Assembly: GCF_003837805.1 (NCBI RefSeq)
Contig: NZ_RQIT01000002.1
Location: forward strand, 248,001-312,000
From: Bradyrhizobium sp. RP6
Lineage (GTDB): Bacteria; Pseudomonadota; Alphaproteobacteria; Rhizobiales; Xanthobacteraceae
Reading direction: 5' to 3'
DNA length: 64,000 nucleotides
Shown: piece by piece, positions 45,614 to 52,752 of the stretch
How positions within the stretch are numbered: the first letter of the stretch is position 1
Layout of the letters: each line of letters opens with the position of its first letter
Program-made: the position numbers and the translations under genes
The notes under the pieces: model-generated
Told to the model about the DNA's origin: nothing
The model's database searches: none
Seen by the model: only the letters and a program-made list of their open reading frames with translations

Positions 45614-46369
45614 ATGCGGAGCCTCGATCATGCGGTTGAAAGCCCCCGTGCTCCTCTGCTGGGCGATCTGAAGAAGCAACGCGCCTTGGCGCCCGAAGCA
45701 AACATGAGCCGCTACTTTCATCATGTACGTCACGAGATACAACCGTTGCTGCCGAAGACCGCAACCAGCATCCTCGAGATCGGGGCCGCCTCCGGGCTGA
45801 CGTTGAGCTGGATCAAGACGATCTACCCAAACGCCGTGACGACCGGCGTCGAGATAAATGATGCGGTCGCCGCGGAGTTGAGCCGCAACGCGGATGTTGC
45901 GATCATCGGCGGTATAGATGAATGTCTGCCTCAGCTTAAGAAATATGATCTCATATTGCTGCTCGACGTCCTGGAGCATCTTGTCGATTCGGCAACTGCT
46001 CTACGGAACTTGCGAGGGCTGCTCGCGCCCGGTGGCCACGTCGTGGTTTCCGTACCGAACCTCGCGCATCTAAGCGTTACTATTCCGCTCCTGTTCAGGC
46101 GCCAATTTGACTACCACGATGCAGGTATTCTGGATCGCACCCATCTCAGGTTCTTTGTCGAGGATACGGCCATCGGACTCATGAATGCCGCGAGCTTGAA
46201 CGTCTCCAAGGGACTGATTTCCGGAATGCAGGGCTACAAGGCGAAGACGCTCAATCGTCTTTCGTTGGGTCTCTTGCGGCACCATTTGGCGAAGCAGTAC
46301 ATCATGCTCGGAGAGCCGATAGAGGGCGAAGTGCGTCAGCGGCCGGTCAAGTGGATGATCGCCAAGTGA
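45614..46369 (+). CDS. Class I SAM-dependent methyltransferase
   Basis: I start at ATG 45614 (GGAAGGG 8 nt upstream), giving 251 residues. SAM-binding motif I is SILEIGAASGLTLSWI. GVEINDAVAAEL follows, then YDLILLLDVLEHLVDS and LLAPGGHVVVSVPNLAH. THLRFFVEDTAI matches the UbiG/Methyltransf_11-type proteins of glycan clusters. It probably O-methylates a sugar residue. Confidence 0.87.
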   Translation: MRSLDHAVESPRAPLLGDLKKQRALAPEANMSRYFHHVRHEIQPLLPKTATSILEIGAASGLTLSWIKTIYPNAVTTGVEINDAVAAELSRNADVAIIGGIDECLPQLKKYDLILLLDVLEHLVDSATALRNLRGLLAPGGHVVVSVPNLAHLSVTIPLLFRRQFDYHDAGILDRTHLRFFVEDTAIGLMNAASLNVSKGLISGMQGYKAKTLNRLSLGLLRHHLAKQYIMLGEPIEGEVRQRPVKWMIAK

Positions 46370-46486
46370 GACGAAAGGCTGAGCTCACTCGCTGCCGAAA
46401 TCTGCTGGAGAGCACCGCATGTGGCCTGACGAACCGCGCGCCAAGTGAGTGGCTTTATGCCTAACCATCAATACGGAGACTGCATC

Positions 46487-47425
46487 ATGTCTGAGGCTAG
46501 CGACTCCTCTTACGTCAGGCGCTCTCCCACTATCGAGTTCTTCAAGAGCCTCCTGAAGCGCAGTAAACTGGTCGTTGGCCTTGCGACGTCTGCGAGACTG
46601 GCGGGCGCCAGATTACTGGGCGGTTTCATTACTAACCACGAACTCGTGAACAAGTTGGCATTATTTGCCCCGAACTCCAGCGGTTCTCCGAAGGCCAAGG
46701 CCGATCTCACGATGCTTTCGGCCCAGACGGCGTTTCCCTTGATTTGCGAATTGCTGGCGCAGCAGGGGCAGCGGCCCCTCCAAGCCCGCCCCCTGGGATC
46801 GTTTTGCTCCGCAGACTTTCCGAACAGCCAGGCAATCGAACTGGCCGGACTGTTCAACGCATATGGCAGTGATAAGGCGTCCAGTCACAACTACTATCTC
46901 GTCTATTGCGAAATTCTAGGGGCCTTGCGTCGGAATCATCTGAGGATTCTCGAGATCGGCCTCGGCTCCAATAACCCCGACGTCGTCTCGACAATGGGCA
47001 AGTTTGGCCGGCCTGGCGCGTCGCTGCGCGCTTTTCGCGACTTCCTTCCGAATTCTGAGATCTTTGGCGCCGATGTCGACCGTAGGATTCTCTTCGAGGA
47101 GGACCGTATCAAAACGTATTTCGTTGATCAGACAAGCTTGAAATCGCTCGACGAGCTTGCGGCTGCCCTGCCAAGCGAACCGCTGGATCTAATTATCGAC
47201 GATGGCCTCCATTCACCCAGTGCGAACATTGCCACGCTGATCTTTGCGTTAAAGAAGCTCAAGTCCAACGGTTGGTTTGTCGTTGAGGATGTGGCTGAAA
47301 AGAGCGTACCGGTCTGGCAACTCGTCTCGGCAATTCTTCCCAAACAGTACACGTCCACGATCCTGCAGGGGAGGTCAGGCTTTATGGTCATCGTGAAGAA
47401 GACATCAGGCGAGCGGCAAGACTGA
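46487..47425 (+). CDS. Class I SAM-dependent methyltransferase (rhamnosyl O-methyltransferase-like)
   Basis: The protein has 312 residues from ATG 46487 (CGGAGAC upstream). After a 125-residue N-terminal helical region the core reads LFNAYGSDKASSHNYYLVY, RILEIGLGSNNPDVVS, IFGADVDRRILFEED and LDLIIDDGLHSPSANIATL. These features match the family that methylates rhamnose and related sugars in polyketide glycosides. Rhamnose is made by the rfb genes here, so rhamnose O-methylation is plausible but inferred. Confidence 0.82.
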   Translation: MSEASDSSYVRRSPTIEFFKSLLKRSKLVVGLATSARLAGARLLGGFITNHELVNKLALFAPNSSGSPKAKADLTMLSAQTAFPLICELLAQQGQRPLQARPLGSFCSADFPNSQAIELAGLFNAYGSDKASSHNYYLVYCEILGALRRNHLRILEIGLGSNNPDVVSTMGKFGRPGASLRAFRDFLPNSEIFGADVDRRILFEEDRIKTYFVDQTSLKSLDELAAALPSEPLDLIIDDGLHSPSANIATLIFALKKLKSNGWFVVEDVAEKSVPVWQLVSAILPKQYTSTILQGRSGFMVIVKKTSGERQD

Positions 47426-47487
47426 CTCGAAGTAGAGGCATTACGCCGGCTCTCATTTCCGTTCCCGAAGCATGGTGATCGAGCATT

Positions 47488-48303
47488 ATGAACTTAAAGG
47501 CGGTGGCTCGCTATTTTTACGCCAACATTCCCGGTGCCGCGGCAGTGAGATTCGCTGCCAAGGACTTTGCCGCGCCATATTTGTTCAAGCGGGAGTTTCT
47601 CGGGGTCATTCTGCTCAAGATCGAAAGCGGCTTGATTGTGGACGTGGGCGCGAACCGAGGCCAAAGCACAGCGGCGTTCAAGAAGCTCGCGCCGAATTCC
47701 CGCATCGTGGCCGTCGAGCCCGAGCCGAGGTCGGCGAAGCGTCTCGCATTTCGTCATCGTCGAGATGACGCCGTGACCGTTCTCGATTGCGCGCTTGGCT
47801 GCAGATCCGGAGTAATTGATTTCTTTCTTCCAAGATACGGCCGATGGGAGTGCGACGGAATGGCTGCGACTTCCTACGAGGAGGCGACGGAATGGTTAAA
47901 GAATCCGGGACGGATGTACCGTTTTGACGCGAAGAAGCTAACGGTTCGGGAGCAGCGGGTTACGTGCAAAGCTCTCGATTCTCTCGATCTGGCTCCGGCT
48001 CTCATCAAGCTTCATGCCCAGGGAGCGGAGCTGGATATCCTCAAGGGGGCGCTAGGAACGTTACAGCAGCAGATACCTGCATTGATGTGTGCGTTTGCCT
48101 CGCCGGCGGTTACTGAATTCCTGTCTGACCTCGGCTATCGCCCCTACGTCTACGATCGGGGATGCTTTAGGTCGGGAACTGCACCGCCATCCGTAACCTT
48201 CACTTGGTACCTGACAGAGGCACACGTGAAGGCATCCAATCGAGCTAGGCGCAGGATGTCTGCGTTTTGGAAGACTGTGCGCCGGCGATGGTACCCGGTC
48301 TAG
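47488..48303 (+). CDS. FkbM family methyltransferase
   Basis: The 271-residue protein has the FkbM core: GLIVDVGANRGQSTAAFKKL, RIVAVEPEPRSAKRL, VTVLDCALGCRSGVIDFFLP and CKALDSLDLAPALIKLHAQG followed by ELDILKGAL. The usual K-I-D-(V/T)-E-G motif is changed to K-L-H-A-Q-G, so the metal or acceptor site differs from typical members. It overlaps the following glycosyltransferase gene by 16 nt. It probably O-methylates a sugar hydroxyl. Confidence 0.83.
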   Translation: MNLKAVARYFYANIPGAAAVRFAAKDFAAPYLFKREFLGVILLKIESGLIVDVGANRGQSTAAFKKLAPNSRIVAVEPEPRSAKRLAFRHRRDDAVTVLDCALGCRSGVIDFFLPRYGRWECDGMAATSYEEATEWLKNPGRMYRFDAKKLTVREQRVTCKALDSLDLAPALIKLHAQGAELDILKGALGTLQQQIPALMCAFASPAVTEFLSDLGYRPYVYDRGCFRSGTAPPSVTFTWYLTEAHVKASNRARRRMSAFWKTVRRRWYPV

Positions 48304-49484
48304 ACGGTCAGACTGCAGAGGTTGCATTGAGTTTCTCGACGGGCGTTTTGATGCCATTGCCACTTACAGGCAAAGGAGTGGGCTACACCTGCGGCTCCCT
48401 CGCAGAGGCTATGGTCGATCAGAATTTTGACGTGACGATCGTCACTCCGCGGAGCCGATGGCCTCTGCCCCTGGTGGAAGTGATCGAGGCCTTGCCCGCT
48501 TGGAAGCGGTACGTCCCATATGGCTGGGTGAAGAACAGCGCCAGCCGAAGCATGGAGGCCGCGTTCCTCTCATATCTGGATCGTCTGGATCGCTGTCGAT
48601 CGCGCAGGTTGGCTGCCTATCTCTGGCCCAGCGCAAGCATGGAGTTGCTCCAGGAATTGAAACGGCGTGACGTCACGGTGTTTCGAGAGCAGTTCAATTG
48701 TCATACCAGGACCGCCAAGACAATTCTCGACGGAGCATATGGCCGGATTGGTGTGGCGCCTATGCATGGGATCACGGACGCGGTCGTTGATCGCGAAACC
48801 AGAGATCTTGAGGCCGTGGACTACATATTCTGTCCGAATCAACCGGTCGAAAGTTCGTTGCTTGAGAACGGTGTGCCGAAAAGCAAATGCTTAGAAACAG
48901 CGTACGGGTGGGACCCAGTGCGCCTTTCGGGAAAGAATCGGCTTCTTCCCTCGAGCCATGGTTTGACCGCGGTCTTCGTCGGGATCATTGGCGTGCGAAA
49001 GGGAGCCCATTTGATCCTCGATTATTGGGTGAGGAGCCGGGTGGCTGGCAAGCTGGTTCTCGCTGGAAGAATGGAGCCGGTCATCAAGGAAAAATACCGC
49101 GACTTGCTCGCACGGGATGACGTGACGGTGCTCGACTATGTCGAGGATGTCGGGTCGCTTTATCGATCGGCGGATATCTTCGTTTTCCCATCTTTGGAGG
49201 AGGGCGGACCTCAAGTCACCTACGAGGCGTGCGCTTGCGGTCTACCGGTCATAACGACCGGCATGGGCGCGGGACGGATCGTCCGAAATGAACGTGAGGG
49301 TCTTGTGCTGGATCCGTATGATGCAGTTGGTTGGATTGCGGCTATTCGTCGGCTGGCTGAGGATACTGAACTTCGACAACGGATGTCGGTTGCTGCGCTT
49401 GAACATGCGCAGCGCTTTACGTGGACCGCGGTCGCTAGCAGGCGCCGCGAGCAAGTGATGGGGTGCCTAGGCTATGGCAACTGA
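48288..49484 (+). CDS. Family 4 glycosyltransferase
   Basis: The protein has 398 residues from ATG 48288. The N-terminal Rossmann domain includes GKGVGYTCGSLAEAMVDQ and FDVTIVTPRSRWP. The C-terminal donor domain has AVFVGIIGVRKGAHLIL, GKLVLAGRMEPV and the nucleotide-sugar site FPSLEEGGPQVTYEACACGL (E-x7-E type). It is a retaining GT-B enzyme that adds a sugar to the repeat unit at the cytoplasmic face. It overlaps the next gene by 11 nt. Confidence 0.88.
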   Translation: MVPGLDGQTAEVALSFSTGVLMPLPLTGKGVGYTCGSLAEAMVDQNFDVTIVTPRSRWPLPLVEVIEALPAWKRYVPYGWVKNSASRSMEAAFLSYLDRLDRCRSRRLAAYLWPSASMELLQELKRRDVTVFREQFNCHTRTAKTILDGAYGRIGVAPMHGITDAVVDRETRDLEAVDYIFCPNQPVESSLLENGVPKSKCLETAYGWDPVRLSGKNRLLPSSHGLTAVFVGIIGVRKGAHLILDYWVRSRVAGKLVLAGRMEPVIKEKYRDLLARDDVTVLDYVEDVGSLYRSADIFVFPSLEEGGPQVTYEACACGLPVITTGMGAGRIVRNEREGLVLDPYDAVGWIAAIRRLAEDTELRQRMSVAALEHAQRFTWTAVASRRREQVMGCLGYGN

Positions 49485-50511
49485 TCGCGCCAAACTTGCG
49501 GTGCTCATCGTCTCGTACTGCAATCCGGGTGACGTTGATCGCTGTCTGAAGTCGTTGGCTCATTCTGATTGGAAGGATTTCGAGGTCTTCGTCTGTGAGA
49601 ACGGTGGCAAGGAAGCGTTCGAGCGGCTGATGGCGGGAGTTGCCGGTCCAGAGCGAACGCTCCGGCAGCTGCACGGCGGCTCGGATCTTCTGGATCAAGC
49701 GGGAGGAAGACTGGCCGCCGTCGAGAAATGTCGATTTCCGAGCAGGACAAATATCGTTCGGCTTGGACTTGCGGTGGATAATCTGGGCTATGGCGGTGGT
49801 GTCAACGCCTGGCTCGAGCAATTCCTTGACAGCCCGGGCTGGGATGCGGTGCTCGTTCTCAATCCCGACACCGAAGTGGACGGTCATTGCTTGTCTGAAC
49901 TGATGGCGAAGGCTGCCGCAGGATTCGGTATGGTTGGTGCGACCTTGGTGTTCGATCACGTGCCGGATAAAATCATCAACTACGGTCTTCACTGGTCGTC
50001 GACGACGGGCCGTGTCGTAGCAGTTGGCCGAAACGCTCCGGCGGGGAGGGCTCCATCGCGCGAGGAGATGTCCGAGATTGACGCCATCAGCGGTGCTTGC
50101 GTTCTGGTCACGCGCGACTTCGTTGAAGAGGTCGGTCTGATGACTGAGGACTATTTTCTCTACATGGAGGACCTGGACTGGGGGCGTCGTCGTGGCGAGC
50201 ATCGGATAGGATTTGCAGAAAGAGCGATCGTACGGCACGTTGGAGGCACGGCTATCGGCTCTGCCGTCGATCCGAGGAAGCGCTCCTACTTGTCTGTGTA
50301 TCTGTCTGCACGCAATAGCATTGTCTACGCTCGCCGGGAGGCAGGATGGCGGTGGGGCCTCCATTTTGCTTTCGGCTTGTTGTACGCGATCAGATACGTC
50401 GCCATCGGGGCTCCAACCGCCGCGAAGATCACGGTCAGGGGACTGATAGACGGAGTGTTGGGCAAGACTGGAAAGCCGGACGCATCCCTGCAATTGCACA
50501 TGCTTGGCTAG
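49474..50511 (+). CDS. Family 2 glycosyltransferase (rhamnosyltransferase-like)
   Basis: The 345-residue GT-A protein has AVLIVSYCNPGDVDRCLKSL, FEVFVCENGG, GLAVDNLGYGGGVNAWLEQF and AVLVLNPDTEVDGHC. SGACVLVTRDFVEEVGLMTE and YMEDLDWGRRRGEHR follow. The N-x-G-x-x-x-x-N and L-N-P-D motifs are typical of rhamnosyltransferase-like GT2 enzymes. C-terminal hydrophobic segments may anchor it. It ends the plus-strand run and converges on the PAP2-type gene. Confidence 0.87.
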   Translation: MATDRAKLAVLIVSYCNPGDVDRCLKSLAHSDWKDFEVFVCENGGKEAFERLMAGVAGPERTLRQLHGGSDLLDQAGGRLAAVEKCRFPSRTNIVRLGLAVDNLGYGGGVNAWLEQFLDSPGWDAVLVLNPDTEVDGHCLSELMAKAAAGFGMVGATLVFDHVPDKIINYGLHWSSTTGRVVAVGRNAPAGRAPSREEMSEIDAISGACVLVTRDFVEEVGLMTEDYFLYMEDLDWGRRRGEHRIGFAERAIVRHVGGTAIGSAVDPRKRSYLSVYLSARNSIVYARREAGWRWGLHFAFGLLYAIRYVAIGAPTAAKITVRGLIDGVLGKTGKPDASLQLHMLG

Positions 50512-50678
50512 GCGCTCGTGTGGACCGATGTCTTCTGGAACGTCGGGCAAGATGTAGACGATGTTCAGAGGATCGATCCGTAGGCGAGATCATTTCTTTT
50601 GCGCAAAGCGCGCGATCGCATATCTTTTGATGACGGCAAGGCGTCAGTTGACGGGGGCGCGGCGCGCGCGCAGTGTGG

Positions 50679-51539
50679 CTAACCGAACAATCGCACAAGA
50701 TCTTTTCCGAGTTTTTGTAGGCTGATGAACAACATGGACGCGTCACTCAAGAAAATGAATAGAAATGCATGGACAAGATACATGTGGTTCTGAAATCGGA
50801 TCAACATCCGCTCACACAGCGCTTGCGGGTATGGAACTGCATTGAAGAGTAAGACGCATGCCGGCCCTAAGGCCAGGGAGCCGCCCAAATCGCTCGGATA
50901 GTGCCATCCAAAGATGACCCGCGGCACTGCTACAATGACGGCGACCCAGAGGAAGCAAAGTATTCCGACCAACCGATGCTCTATGAGGATCAGTGTGGCC
51001 AGTGCGAAGAATAGTGTCGAGGTGTCGCTGGGGAATGAGTCGCTGCGATCCCAACCCAAACTCCATCGTGGATCGGCTACATTCAAAGGAAGCGCGGGGT
51101 CGAGAAGCGGGCGCATATGAGAGGTGACATGAAATTGTATCCAGACGGAGATAACGGTCGCAAGGCAAACCGCAATTAGTCCTACGAGCATCCGGCTGCG
51201 CCGCTTTCGGTCATCGCCGGCGAACCACAATGCGAGCAGGGAGAAGAATATCGGAGATCCCCTGAACAGGGAATTGTTGTCGAGCTCCCAGATGTGCAGC
51301 GAGTCAGTTGCGGCCAGCGAGTTGAGCCTGAGAAGAAGGTCCCGATCCCAGATGCCGCTTGCGGTCTCGCTGAATCTTGCCGCGGAAAATTGCAATCCGA
51401 AGATTGCAGCGGCGAGCGCAATTATTAGCGCGGAGAATGTGCTTTTTGACAGTCCATCCCAGACGGCGCCCGTGCCCGCTGCAGGGATGACCGAAAGCAA
51501 AGATGACCTCGCATGGTTCTTTGCGAGATTCCGGTCCAT
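50679..51539 (-). CDS. PAP2-superfamily membrane phosphatase-like protein with altered motif
   Basis: The 286-residue protein has about six membrane segments. Motif C1 is reduced to SHMRPLLDPALP. C2 reads SFPSDTSTLFF where PSGH or PSDH would be expected, so the general-acid histidine is replaced by threonine. C3, RVIFGWHYPSDLGGSLA, retains arginine, the nucleophilic histidine and aspartate. In a polysaccharide locus such a protein could dephosphorylate undecaprenyl pyrophosphate or modify a lipid. The missing histidine suggests altered chemistry. The start at 51539 faces an AT-rich island. Confidence 0.78.
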   Translation of the reverse strand: MDRNLAKNHARSSLLSVIPAAGTGAVWDGLSKSTFSALIIALAAAIFGLQFSAARFSETASGIWDRDLLLRLNSLAATDSLHIWELDNNSLFRGSPIFFSLLALWFAGDDRKRRSRMLVGLIAVCLATVISVWIQFHVTSHMRPLLDPALPLNVADPRWSLGWDRSDSFPSDTSTLFFALATLILIEHRLVGILCFLWVAVIVAVPRVIFGWHYPSDLGGSLALGPACVLLFNAVPYPQALCERMLIRFQNHMYLVHAFLFIFLSDASMLFISLQKLGKDLVRLFG

Positions 51540-51549
51540 GCGTGCAACT

Positions 51550-51620
51550 CCATTAATTTCTAGGCTACATTAATCCGTTCGGTAAATAAATTGCGAAATA
51601 CTATACTTAAGATTAATTCG
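51550..51620. promoter_or_regulatory. AT-rich island upstream of the PAP2-type gene
   Basis: CCATTAATTTCTAGGCTACA, GGTAAATAAATTGCG and CTTAAGATTAATTCG lie just upstream of the minus-strand PAP2-type start. This is a likely promoter region. Confidence 0.45.
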
Positions 51621-51837
51621 TTGCTCGACGCTGGCCGCGCGTCGCCCCAAGACAGGTCAGCTCTGGACTCAAGCGGCGGACGATCGGCCATGGGGCAAGG
51701 CCGGTTCGCCGGACCTCGTCCAACTATGACTCCTTCAACCAGCATTCTGTTTGTCCCGCGGGGAGCGTAGCTTGGTCGTGCCCCCAGTGCTGGCGGTGGT
51801 CGCCGATGATTCGTCGCCTGGCCGGAGTCGCCTGGCG

Positions 51838-52318
51838 AGCATGTGAACTGGGCTCGATGCCGACATGCGCAGCTTCTTCGACTCGGTCGATCACGAGTGG
51901 CTGTTGCGGATGGTGGCGCACAGGATCGCCGATCCGCGTATCCTGGGGCTCATCGGGCTGTGGCTACGAGCTGGCGTCATCGAGAGCGGCGAGAAGCAGG
52001 AGACGGACAAGGCACGCTGCAAGGAGCACAGGCATCAGCCCGCTCCTTGCCAACATCTTCCTGCATTGCATCCTCGATCTTTGGGTCCACCAATGGCGTT
52101 GTCGCCATGCACGCGGTCGCGTTGTGACCGTGCGCTGTACGCACGACCTCGTCATGGGCTTGGAGAGCGAGGCAGATGCGCAGGAAATGCTCTTGGCCCT
52201 CAACGCGCGGTTGGCCAGCCTCGGCCCGACGCTCCATGAGGACAAGACGCGGTTGATCGAGTTTGGTCGGTTCGCTGTCCTCTCGCATCAGCGGCGGGGC
52301 GAGCCACGCGCCACGTGA
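51838..52318 (+). pseudogene. Group II intron reverse transcriptase/maturase remnant
   Basis: An internal part of a group II intron-type reverse transcriptase is split over two frames. The first frame has RSFFDSVDHEWLLRMVAHRI, DPRILGLIGLWLRAG and GEKQETDK. After a small indel near 52018 the second has GISPLLANIFLHCILDLWV, then CTHDLVMGLESEADAQEML where the catalytic Y-A-D-D would be, and LHEDKTRLIEFGRF. Both ends are missing and the active-site motif is destroyed. It is a dead mobile element between the polysaccharide genes and the type I secretion locus. Intron RNA boundaries could not be found. Confidence 0.75.
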
Positions 52319-52340
52319 TGAAGATTCAGATGGGCCTTGC

Positions 52341-52400
52341 CACAATATTTATCATGCCGCCGATTAAATTAAGGTGCCCAAATGAAAATATTAAATTGCG
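52341..52400. promoter_or_regulatory. AT-rich patch upstream of the beta-helix secreted protein gene
   Basis: CACAATATTTATCATG and CGATTAAATTAAGG followed by GAAAATATTAAATTGCGG lie about 400 nt upstream of the 947-residue protein gene. The 430-nt gap holds no other gene that I can support. A promoter or H-NS-type site is plausible. Confidence 0.35.
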
Positions 52401-52598
52401 GATTCTGCGTAGTGCCGTAGGTGTCATGCGCCGCAGTGCGCAACAGCAACTATTCCAAAGAAAAACGAGCGCAGCCGGCGATAATACTCTTTGTTTTTGA
52501 ATCGCAGGCGATTCACAATGCAGTCTTCCACAATTTGATTCGTATCCGAGTGAGTGTGGCAGGTGGGAGCCAAACATCACCCCGGCGTAGCCTAGTTG

Positions 52599-52615
52599 TG
52601 GTCCCAAAAAAGCCC
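52599..52615 (+). repeat. 17-bp repeat, copy 1 (TGGTCCCAAAAAAGCCC)
   Basis: The 17-mer recurs exactly at 56130-56146. Both copies lie upstream of plus-strand genes of one secretion system, and about 40 nt on either side are also similar (CCGGC downstream, then a segment ending GTGGT). It may be a shared regulatory element or the end of a decayed repeat. Confidence 0.5.
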
Positions 52616-52752
52616 GCGGTGCCCGGCCAATAGTCGGCTCGGCGATCATCACGTGGTGGTTTGTCCAATAATCAAAGTGAACGGCATGTTGCTCGGGGAA
52701 GGCCCTTCGGGGTCGAGCACATGCGGATGACATCAAATCAGGAGAACAGGTA

